Below are positions 1 to 9,922 of a DNA stretch of 64,000 nt, piece after piece. Positions within the stretch are counted from its first letter, which is position 1, and each line of letters opens with the position of its first letter. The stretch comes from Sodiomyces alkalinus F11 (taxonomy: Eukaryota > Ascomycota > Sordariomycetes > Glomerellales > Plectosphaerellaceae): assembly GCF_003711515.1 (NCBI RefSeq), contig NW_021167079.1:2097471-2161470 (forward strand), in the 5' to 3' direction. The position numbers and the translations under genes were made by a program. The notes under the pieces are model-generated. The model saw only the letters and a list, made by a program, of their open reading frames with translations, did no database searches and had not been told where the DNA came from.

Positions 1-830
1 CTAACTCCGTACGTAAAAGGCACCGTATGTATTTCTGTTGTATAAGGGCGAGTGTGGGGTCTCTCGAGCAGTTAAACGGCTGTGATAGATTTATTTAGCC
101 GACAGCAGATATTCACCTAGCCAGATTCTTAACATTCGTCCACTAAGTTTGGCGTGCTTCGTAAGCGATACTTCTTGAAGTGACACGTTCAATATCCCAG
201 CAGCCGGATGGTCTATGTAGAGGGTTGTGTGTTAGGGGGTAAGACTAATACACGGTTCGTAGCAGTACAATAAATCGGCAGGAGACGACAAGAGGCATGA
301 ATGGCTTTATAGGAAACATCACTGCTACATTTATGAAATGGCTCAAGCTACTCATTGTTTTACTCAGATATTCCATCATATACATGAATTCCTAGGACTA
401 ACAGTAACACGATTTGAAATTGGACGCGTATTAAGATCTTGCCGATAGAATCCCGCCCAGCCAAATTAGCAACGAAGAATACCGGACATGTGTGTTACAG
501 ACTAAGGTACTAGTTGTCCGACGAAACTCCACGATCAACCTCCATGTTTATCATCATCGCCACCTAAACCACGTTATTATGTTTATCGTTTTTCTGATTA
601 TAATTATTGTTGTCGACATTGTTTTTTTGTCGTTATCGCGAGGAACGTAACTAGACCAGGGCAAAATTCCCAAGTTGTGCAGTCGGAATAACAGGGTCTC
701 TTGAAATTAAGCCATCCTGAGCACAGTCGTACTGATACAGATATAATTAGGATATCAGTCATGGAACTGGAGACAACGAGCAACAACTCCATTCGATTTA
801 TGCCCCCCGTATCGCACTAGCCTACAGTTA
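1..830. other. Left-edge intergenic stretch
   Basis: No reading frame with protein-like composition, RNA gene or clear repeat was recognised here. The only open frames are short (about 60 codons) and lack introns or family resemblance. The base composition is mixed and not as TA-rich as the RIP-mutated retrotransposons further right. Confidence 0.5.
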
Positions 831-1646
831 TCATGGCCTCTGAGAATAATTACGGACATCCTTAACGATCCACTAGTGCCGTTAGTCGATGCGCGCTGAA
901 TGGGTGATACTGATGACGGCTGAGATAGAATGCGCGAATGTCAAATTACTCACGATTTCGCCATTCGCAACTGCGCTGGCCACACTGACAACCTCGATGT
1001 TGTCGGGCTGAATCTGCGAAACAGTCAACGGGCTGCCCAAACAGACGAGATATCATCAACCCGTGCACACAAGGGACCGACTTACAAATTTGGTGCCGTC
1101 TCTAGATTCCCACCACACCTCCCTGTCACCGTCAATGGTCTTGACCTTCTCGTTCTCCCCCCACGGACTCTGCGGTACCAAGTGTGCCTCGACAAAGCGA
1201 CGGAGGTTGCGCCTGGCTCGTTCACGACCCTCATCGCCCTGATACGCATCGGCTCCAAGATTATTGTATTCATATGGGTCTTCCCAAGGTTTGCGGGGCA
1301 GTGATTCGACCGCGGAATTGAGTGGAGCCAGTACAGTGGTGTTCTTGTTGGAGTCATCCAGCCGGAGCGTGACAGGGTCGATGTCTTGTGCGAGCCCGGC
1401 AAAGATGTTAATGCTCTTGTCGCGGCTCATGACGTCTGATAGAATGACGGTACCCTGCGCTGGTGGGTGATGCGGGTCGGGGTTCGAGTCGGAGGGAGGC
1501 ATGACAGGCAAATTGAGGGGTTTCTGCTGTTCGCGCGGCTGGTGGGAGTTGAGAGACTCGTCAGTCGGCCGTCTTGGCACGTAGATGAACTGGCTTGCAA
1601 CTATAGATGAAGAAGTTAGTAGTAAAAGTGTTGTGAGGCGCTTCAT
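831..1646 (-). CDS. Secreted fasciclin (FAS1) domain protein, 220 aa, three exons
   Basis: Exons on the minus strand are 1646-1086, 1013-954 and 872-831. Introns of 72 and 81 nt have GTAAGT...TTCGCAG and GTGAGT...CTAACGGCACTAG ends, and all joins keep frame. The first about 18 residues (MKRLTTLLLLTSSSIVAS) look like a signal peptide. A Pro/Asn-rich spacer follows, then a single FAS1 domain from about residue 65: 'SINIFAGLAQDID', the H1-type 'NTTVLAPLNSAVESLPRKPW', and 'QPDNIEVVSVASAVANGEIW' near the end. FAS1 proteins act in adhesion at the cell surface, and short one-domain fungal members exist with no assigned role. The last exon supplies the usual 'NGEIWIVKDV' end of the fold, which supports the splice model. 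The gene is divergent from the large AFNT/tectonin gene. Location at the cell surface or in the secretory path is inferred. Confidence 0.8.
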
Positions 1647-1792
1647 TATGGAGGATTATGCATCTGTCTCTTTTGCTGATACTGGACGTTCACGAGTTGA
1701 TAATAGGGATGCTAGCTTGTTGGTGTTTCACGCAACTATCCAACGAATGTCGTCATGTAACCCATATGTTGGGGTCGACGGCCCCGGTTCCT

Positions 1793-2040
1793 GACTGGAC
1801 GGTCAGTATCACGTGACTAGATCGCTAGCCCCCGGGCGCCGGGTGGGTATATACAGTGGGTCAGCAAAAGTTTCGGTATATAAACCCCACCCCCAACGCG
1901 TTCAACGCGTTTACAACGTACAACCATTACCACCTTAATCTTTAAATAGCTACAACAGAAATTCCTCTGTCCTGGCTCTGGTCAGAGCAAAAGTCTCTGT
2001 CCGAGCTCTGACCTATAAACCCCCCCTCCCGGGTAGGTAG
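1793..2040. promoter_or_regulatory. Promoter-like block upstream of the FAS1 gene
   Basis: This block lies 150-400 bp upstream of the FAS1 start codon. It holds a CACGTG E-box-like site at 1810-1815, two TATA-like runs (about 1847-1852 and 1877-1883) and a tandem CAACGCGTT at 1894-1911 that contains two ACGCGT sites. It also holds a cluster of CAGAGC half-sites: GCTCTG at 1975, CAGAGC at 1983 and GCTCTG at 2005. The segments 1980-1988 and 2005-2013 form a perfect 9-bp inverted repeat. No ORF of credible length starts just downstream on the plus strand. Promoter function is inferred from the motif cluster only. Confidence 0.4.
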
Positions 2041-2822
2041 TCAGCCATGGATCCCCTAGGGGCCACGTCGTGGTCCGTGTGCCCATACCACAATATCCTG
2101 CTATCATAAGCGAACCAATGGCGTGAATGCCGATCAGCTCGCGACGCGAAGCCGTTGACCCGATAATTCCTCTATGCTCACAGCCTTAATCCCTCTTATT
2201 ATCGACCTATCACGACTAATTCCCCACGAGACAGTCCAGTGCTCTTAGGTTCGTCCTAGTCAATACTTCGCGACTACGCCCTCGTAATGCAGGTTTAACA
2301 GAACCCCGAATTCAGCTTTCGTCGCGTATGCAGCCTTCCCCTCCGACGTAGCAGCCAAGGGTAGTAGTCGTCTTAATTGGAATACGGCGTCCCCGTTGAA
2401 GTAATTACTTCGCACTCAGCTAGCCACGGGCCTATCTCAGCTTGTCCAGTGCACAGCTGAAGTTTCCTACTTAGGCTGTGATCATCTTGGCAGGACACGG
2501 AAGTTCTTCGTCACTATGTGTGATGCTGATATTATCACACCATTTGGCCTCATGCGACCAACGAGAAAAGTCGAGCGGCAGTGTTGTAAGGGTAGGAAAC
2601 CGTCACTAATTCATACGGGTTGCTTCTCACTTGTCAGTGAGGCAATCTGTCGATACTGTGTTCAGGCATGAGCTGAAGAGTGTGGACAGAGAAGGTCTCT
2701 CACACAAGAGCCTGGCTTGCGGAGAATGAAGGCTCCTGTGAAAGACCTTATGGACTCTAGCACACTATGTGTATAGCACTGAACAGGTTCAAACTCCTTT
2801 CACGTGCCCGATCAGATCCAAA
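2041..2822. other. Intergenic, no gene seen
   Basis: Mixed-composition spacer between the FAS1 promoter side and the AFNT/tectonin gene. The longest plus-strand ATG frame near its start (2047) closes after about 20 codons. No tRNA, rRNA or transposon feature was recognised. Confidence 0.5.
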
Positions 2823-2830
2823 TATAAATA
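2823..2830 (+). promoter_or_regulatory. TATA box of the AFNT/tectonin gene
   Basis: TATAAATA lies 21-28 bp upstream of the ATG at 2851. The start region is compact, and a leader this short would be unusual, so the transcription start may lie further upstream. Confidence 0.4.
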
Positions 2831-2850
2831 GACCGTGTTATCGCAGCTAG

Positions 2851-5800
2851 ATGGCTCGTTCCGTGACCTATGAAGACCAGCATCTTTATCAATCCCAACA
2901 TCATCTTCTCCTCAAAAGGCTCAATAACTTTCTTCTACCTCAAGTTTCAGGATTCTTACATCAAGCTTCCCAAATGTCTCCCCAAGGCGTTCGCGATGGA
3001 GACTTTGTTCGCTTTGATGGCTATGATTTGGACGGGAATGACATAGCGTACTATCCCACGCAAAGTATCGATGCCTTGAAGAGAATCACCCTCAATAAGC
3101 TTGGGAATGGTATCCTCGCTTTCAACTCACAGGGATATATGAAGACTTCGGACAACCTTGATCCCTCCACGTTCACTTACAGCTCCGGGAGCTCTCTCTA
3201 CGTCCGAGTCGAGTACCCTGGCTGGGTGTTTGTTCAAGGCAAGTTCATAGACCTAACAAATCTGCACTTTCACCCACTTACGTCAAGTAGGCAAGGACTC
3301 GTACGGCAATGATGTCAAGAGTGATAGCAATCCCATCAAGGATGTCGTCTCGCCCTCTGCTCGCATGAGCCGGATTGACAAAATGTTCAACAGCGATGAT
3401 GATGCCAACGAGGGAATCGTCGCTTTCAACACCAACGGCTTCTTCAAGTACAAAGTGCAATACCCGCTGACATTCGGCCCGAACCCAGGCGTACCCGGCC
3501 CGCTAGAAGGCATCTACATTCGCACAGAGTATCGCAACTTCAATTTCTACGCCCAAAGGGACTCAAGCTACAATGACATTAAAGATCGCACTGATCTCAA
3601 AGACGATGTCGCTGGTCTAATCAAAGCTGTCAAAGCTCCGGACATGCATAGTGCGGTCGGCTTCAACACGTCTGGTTACATCAAAAGCCACATACGGATC
3701 CCGCCACCATCCACTACGGAATTCCCAAGCCCCTGGCAGGGTATCTACGTCCGCGTGGGCTGGCCTGATTTCGTTTTTCTGCCAGGCATTGACTCCACTG
3801 GTCACGACTTCGTGCGGCGTGAGGGCAAGGAGACGTGGCAACTGATTGAAGAGGCGCGAAACAACAGGAGCATTGTTGCATTTAATACTCTGGGATGGAT
3901 GAAAACCGGTTTTGATGATACCCCATCTGAGCTCGACCAATGCACAGATGTGGACGGTTTGTATATCAAATTGCCCACGGCGCAGCTCTCTAGCAATGGT
4001 GACGCGTCTCATGTTGAGATGACAGCAGCGGACAGGGCAACCATTGAAGAACAGCTCTTTGCTCTGAAGGGTACAGCTCTTCTCTGGGGTAGGTACTGGA
4101 TCCCTGACGCCTTTGTGCGTGAAGAATACGCAAAGGCCGTCCGCGCGGGAGCGGACGAGATCTTGAAGCTCTGGAGTCAATCCGGCCAACATGAGCTCGC
4201 CGTCCAACAAGCCGTTAATATGCGCAATACGTGGCTTGAGAACATGCGAGCAAAGTCGTCCCCGTGGGGTTTATACTTTGCTCAGGCCATCAAGCCTGTC
4301 GGGGGCACAACCAAAAAGTACCTGAACGAGAAAGCGCAACGCGTCTTCAAGAAGACGTTTGATCAGCTTACTCCACAGCAGGCTGCCAAGGTAGGTCAAT
4401 CTAAGTCTGTTACTTTGCTCTCTGTTCTGTCCCTACTCCAAGTTCAATTTCTTCGTAAGATAATCAGATGCTAATCAACTTCTGTGACGCCAGGTCGTCG
4501 GAAATGTCATTGATGCCGCAGGCAGAGCCAACTGGATCGTAACAGACATCACCGATAAGCTAGGCATGATTGGCAAAGCCCTATCAGTCATGAGCATTGT
4601 TCTTTCCTACCAAGCCGTGGTGACAGCAGATGACTGGCAGTTTGAGCTCTGCCGTCAAATCGCAACATGGTCCATCTCCATAGCCTCAGGCTTGATCCAG
4701 AGCCGGAGACCTACTCGCATCGAAGGTCCTCTCGGTGCTCTCCTGGGCGGCCTGGCTGGCAATCTCGTTGGAGCTTTTGTCAGTGAAGGGATATCGTCTG
4801 AGCTCGCGCGCTGGTTCATGGGTGGGAGTTCGGCTGCCAGTGGCCAAGAGCTTCTGGCTCCCATGATGCATGTGGCCACAGACAATGTTGGGAATCGTCT
4901 CGCGAGGACGGGTCGATCGTTCCATGTCCACCAACTACTGGATCATCACCATAGAAGCCTTCACGAGGATGACCTCACCGCCGATTTGACCCAACAAGTA
5001 TTAAACACTGCGAGCGTGGGCGGAAGAGAGGAAGAAGTACGTGTCTGCACAAGAACCCATGATGAAGTCTTGCATGTTTCTGACCTTTTATCAGGTTCTG
5101 GCAACGGTCGTTTGGCTACGCCAAAATGGCGTGCTATATCCAGCGAACCCTGCGAACGCAAAAGACCTGCTGAAGCTTATGGATTTCGTTGCCTTTCACC
5201 ACCCTGCATGGGATGATCTTGACGCCGGTAGCGGTTTGCTCGAGATCGCAGCCGCAGATGGAGGCCTTTTCAAGCGTGAATACGACGGAATCTATATGTA
5301 TAGGGGATATGTCAACGACGGGACCCCCTGGGAAAAGATTGACCGCACCTATGACGCAACACAGATTGTGGCGGCCCAGACTTCAATCTACCAGGTGCAC
5401 ACCAACGGCCAGATATGGACATGGAGCTTGTCCTCGCCGCAGTGGACATGTATAGACAACAACTCGGACACGACTCGGATCGCCGCGGGAGGGGGCCAGT
5501 TGTACCAGATGCACAAGTACGGCCAGATCTTCAAGCTCTCCGGCACAAATAATTGGGAGCGCATCGACAAGAATGAAGACACTTCAGCCATCTTTTCTGA
5601 TCCCGCGGACGGAACCCTCTACCAGATGCACAAAAACGGGAGCATCTACCGCCGCGACGGGGCTTCCTGGCCGCAAATCGATGACAATCGCAACTCAACC
5701 AGCCTGACTGTTGCCCACGGCCGTGTCTACCAGATTCACAAGAATGGCAGTGTCTACCGGTACAATGGCGGGATCTCCTGGACTCAGATTGACGACAACA

Positions 5801-6000
5801 GTGACACAAAGGGGATTGTCGCTGGCGGCCAGCATCTCTTTCAGTGGCATCAGTATGCAGTGTGGCGCTACAATGGCAGCGTCTCGCCTAGGTGGACAGA
5901 CGTGTATGAGGGCAATGTTGAGATTTCGAACTTGGTCATGGATGAGAACACTCTTTACATTCACTTCGCAAACTCCCAAGTGCTGCGACACTTCTTCTAG
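2851..6000 (+). CDS. AFNT-repeat / glycine-zipper / tectonin-like propeller protein, 978 aa
   Basis: Exons are 2851-3238, 3291-4390, 4494-5036 and 5095-6000. Intron 1 is of the GC-AG type; joining it restores the repeat motif (VFVQG then KDSYGNDVKSD). Residues about 45-370 hold four imperfect repeats of about 80 aa, each with a core like 'AFNTxGxxK' (near residues 88, 171, 251 and 324), then 'GIYVR..YPxFxF' and 'DSxGxD'. Residues about 375-650 are predicted mostly helical and contain a glycine-zipper segment (GPLGALLGGLAGNLVGAFV, about 573-591). Residues about 754-965 carry five repeats of the form 'YQxHKNGxIxR' with 'WxxIDxNxDT' between them, which resemble tectonin/tachylectin-type sugar-binding propellers. 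No signal peptide is visible. Carbohydrate binding is a family-based inference; the role of the middle part is unknown. The order lectin-like, helical, lectin-like suggests a defence or recognition protein, but nothing here proves it. Confidence 0.8.
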
Positions 6001-7739
6001 TTGCGCAAGAATTCAGGATTCGGTACTTTAGTGTCCAATTGATCGTGTTTATTACAAAGTTTAGCCTTGATGCTCTTATAAGTCCATAGTACTGTGCGAA
6101 GTACAAATGGTCTCCGGTGTCGGTACCTCTAACGGGGGTTCTGCGGGTCTGAAAACGGGGCCGACCTAGACCCGAAAAGGGGTCTGCCAACACCAACACA
6201 TGGATTAATGCTGTAACCCCACGTCATTTACTGTCACACAGCCCCAATCAGCCACATGCCCACCTAACGTAGGTAGGTAGTCTGAAAGCCACACACATCG
6301 AGTTCGGAGGTGAACGGGTAATCGTACCGGTACGCCATTCTCCGTACTCCTTATTATCGCGCATCTCAGGCGGAAGGCAAACACAGTCCATCTTGTCTAT
6401 GAATGCTGGCGTGGGCAAATTGACTATCCGTAACCAGACCCTTGTTCTACACGGGACCCCTGAGCCGACCGGAGCGGTCGTTCATTCAAGTGTTCAGAAC
6501 TATCCGATTCGGAGTGAGCGGATGATGTCTAAAGCTATCACATGCAAAACGTGCAGAGCCAGGCACAGGAGTCAGAGCGAGATGAGGTTAAAAGTGACCC
6601 AGAAGGCGTTCTCCCATCCCCCAAGGCGTTGGACGAGTCATCAGCTGACTTCTGATCCAGCTGACATCCGGTAATCACATGCTAAAAGCTACAGTACTTG
6701 TACCCATTGTGGTGCGGAGTTCGATGTGGGTCTAGCAATATACCTAGGTAGGTACAACATACTGCGGGTACTTCGCAATGCTCGTACAAAGCATATGGTA
6801 ATTGGCACATCCGAAAGGCCAAGTCACCCATGTTCTTGAGAACCGAGTTGAATAATGAGACCTCTACTCCGTATCAACTGAACTTGGACTTCGGCATGCA
6901 GTTGCTTGGATCTTTACTAGCCGGCGCCTCCTTTGACATAGCGTACTAGGCGGGAGTTGAGTATCGTACGAAGCATAGGGGCCGTTGAGATGTAAGAAAT
7001 CCGTCCCCACTCAACTTCGGTTTATCAAACGGCGAGGCGAAGTTGGTCACGTCAAGTTGTCGGGACTTCGCAACAACTCAGAAGCGAGGGAATCATAAGG
7101 GAGGTACGTGTTCCTTACATCAGCTAAAATAATATCCGTACACTCAAGCAAGAAGAATCTCGAGCTTCGAAAAACAATATCGTATCGCTCAAGGAATAAG
7201 AACATCAACAACCTACCTTGCATTCATCCGTTACCGTCAACAAATCCCTTAGTTCTTCGTACTAAAAGTGGTCATGACAATTGCATCGTGGGAGATTGGC
7301 TGGATTGGGTAGCGCCCCGGTAAAGTCACAAGACCGAATTCGGCATTGTTCAGTTCCCTTCAGGTGGTAACAGGTGTCTGGAGCAATTGTGCAGGCCAAC
7401 CCCGACGACTTCCCACGTTTCGCCCCACCTTGTGGGGCAAGCTCACGCCTATGACCTCGGCTCGGTCCATAAAAGCACGACTCGCCGTCAGCGGCTGTTA
7501 GCCCCCCCATACATATACACAGAGGTATATGTCCATGTTCCTCGGCGAACAGGGAGAGTCGCATTCCACGCTGGGCCGTTCCACCTCTCTCTTAAAGCTC
7601 TCCTCCCAATTCCTAGTGTACAACTTCGAATCTTCCACACATTCAGCCTATCCCCCCTCTACTCTTGTTTTTCCTTCTTCCTCCTTCCTCCCACCCTTAT
7701 CCAATTTTCTCATCGTCGTTTCTTCACATTAAATTCAAC
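6001..7739. other. Intergenic with CT-rich promoter before the fumarate reductase gene
   Basis: No convincing gene. A 92-codon frame around 6399-6674 has no family resemblance. Copies of the window's dispersed motif occur, including a palindromic TACCTAGGTA at 6741-6750. The last about 200 bp (7560-7739) are pyrimidine-rich, a common feature of fungal core promoters and leaders, and run straight into the ATG at 7740. Confidence 0.5.
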
Positions 7740-9922
7740 ATGGCGCCCAGGGTCATTGTCGTTGGCGGTGGCTGTAAGTGACTTCCTGCTGCCTATGCGA
7801 CCTTCCCCATGTGACAGGGCGCATGTCGTCATGGGCAGCTTTCTCTCCCTCTCACTCAAACCTCCTAGCTAACTTGTCCGCTTTCTTCCACCAGTGTCCG
7901 GCTTGAGCGCTGCCCACACTATCTATCTCGCTGGAGGCAATGTTGTCGTGCTAGACAAGCAAGGTGAGTCTTCGGCTTGTACTGCCATCCCGGGTCACCT
8001 CGGGCCATCTGCGAAAGCTTTGCTGACGAGTAATTTGCCCCCACCTAAGGCTTCTTCGGCGGCAACTCCACAAAGGCTACGTCCGGCATCAACGGCGCCT
8101 TGACGCGAACCCAGGTCGAACATGGCATTCCCGACAGTGTCAAGCAGTTTTACGACGATACTCTCAAGTCCGCCCGTGACAAGGCTCGGCCCGACCTGAT
8201 CAAGGTGCTCACATACAAGTCCGCCGCCGCTGTGGAATGGTTGCAGGATGTCTTCAACCTAGATCTTACCCTTGTTTCCCGGCTCGGGTACGTACAATCT
8301 CCCATGATTTCTCCGCCTTGTTACCTCCCAGACCGCCCATCCTTCAGAAAGAGATACGCACTCTTTTCCCATGCCCACGTCCTTTCTAACAGGTCTTCTA
8401 CAGTGGCCACTCTCAACCGCGAACCCATCGCGGCCATGATGCCAAGTTCCCTGGCATGGCCATCACCTATGCCTTGATGCAGAGGCTCGAGGAATTGGCC
8501 GAGACCGAGCCCCACCGTGTCCAGATCATCAAGAAGGCTCGCGTTACCGGTCTCAACAAGGACGGCAACACTGTCACTGGCGTCAAGTACGAGCATAATG
8601 GCGAGGAACAGTCTCTCGAAGGTCCCGTCATATTGGCCACGGGTGGTTACGCCGCCGATTTCACCGATTCTTCTCTGCTGAAGCAACACAGGCCGGATAC
8701 TTACGGCCTCGCTACCACAAATGGTTCCCACGCCACTGGCGATGGCCAGAAGATGGTGATGGCCATCGGCGGCAATGCTATCGATATGGACAAGGTTCAG
8801 GTTCACCCAACTGGTCTTGTTGACCCTAAGGACCCGGGCTCGAAGTGGAAGTTCCTCGCTGCCGAGGCCCTGCGTGGCGAAGGTGGTATCCTCCTTAACG
8901 CTGATGGCGACCGCTTCTGCGACGAGCTGGGTCACCGTGACTACGTCTCTGGCATGATGTGGAAGGAGAAGGACAAGAACAAGTTCCCTATCCGCCTCAT
9001 CCTCAATTCCAAAGCCTCCAACACCCTCGACTTCCATACCCGCCACTATTCCGGACGTGGCCTTATGAAGAAGATGACTGGCGAGGAGCTTGCCAAGGAG
9101 ATTGGATGCAAACCCGAACACCTCCAGAAGACTTTCCAGACCTATAATGCCATTGCTGATGGCAAGCAAAAAGACCCCTGGGGTAAGAAGTTCTTCCACA
9201 ACATGCCGTTCGACATTAGCGACACCTTCCACGTTGCTCTCATGGAGCCCGTCCTACACTTCACCATGGGCGGTATTGAGATCAACGATAAGTCCCAGGT
9301 CTTGAACAGCGAGAAGAAGCCGTTCGATGGTCTGTTTGCCTGCGGTGAGCTTGCTGGCGGGGTGCACGGTGCTAATCGGCTGGGTGGCTCGTCCCTTCTG
9401 GGCTGCGTCGTCTACGGTCGTGTGGCTGGTGACTCGGCCAGCAATTATCTGTTCCAGAAGGCCCTTAGCGGCAGCGCTGGCGCAGCAGCTCGCTTGGGCC
9501 AGATCTCCTTGCACCTGGATCCCTCCAAGCCCGGCCGTGTGACCGTCGACTGGTCCGATGTCAGTGGGTCCGGCGTTGTTCCTCAGCAGCAGACCTCTGC
9601 ATCCACGGGGCCTGCGCCTGAGAAGGCCGACAAGCCCAACGACCCTAAGAAGTTCACGATCCCCGAGAAGGAGTACACCATGGAGGAAGTGGCCAAGCAC
9701 AACAAGAAGGATGACCTCTGGGTCGTCGTGAAGGGTGTCGTCTTGGACCTTACCAACTGGTTGGACGAGCACCCCGGTGGTCCGCAGGCCATTATGAACT
9801 TCATGGGCCGTGACGCCACCGAGGAGTTTGAGATGCTACACGACGACGAGGTTATCCCCAAGTACTCTCCGAACCAGGTCATCGGCCGCGTAAAGGGACA
9901 AAAACCAACTCTTGAGATCTAA
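7740..9922 (+). CDS. osm1: Fumarate reductase (Osm1 type) with C-terminal cytochrome b5 domain, 619 aa
   Basis: Exons are 7740-7773, 7895-7963, 8050-8287 and 8404-9922, all joining in frame. It belongs to the FAD-dependent fumarate reductase family, which reduces fumarate to succinate and helps reoxidise FADH2/NADH when oxygen is low. The N-terminus is the dinucleotide-binding signature 'VIVVGGGLSGLSAAHTI', with no leader before it, so this form looks cytosolic. Flavoprotein motifs follow: 'GGNSTKATSGING', 'THRGHDAKFPGMAI', 'GPVILATGGYAADF', 'VHPTGLVDPKDPGSK', and near the domain end 'FACGELAGGVHGANRLGGSSL'. Residues about 530-610 form a cytochrome b5 domain with the haem-ligand motif HPGG (His570). 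Fusion of the reductase with b5 is known in filamentous fungi; yeast Osm1 lacks it. The leader is CT-rich. Confidence 0.92.
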
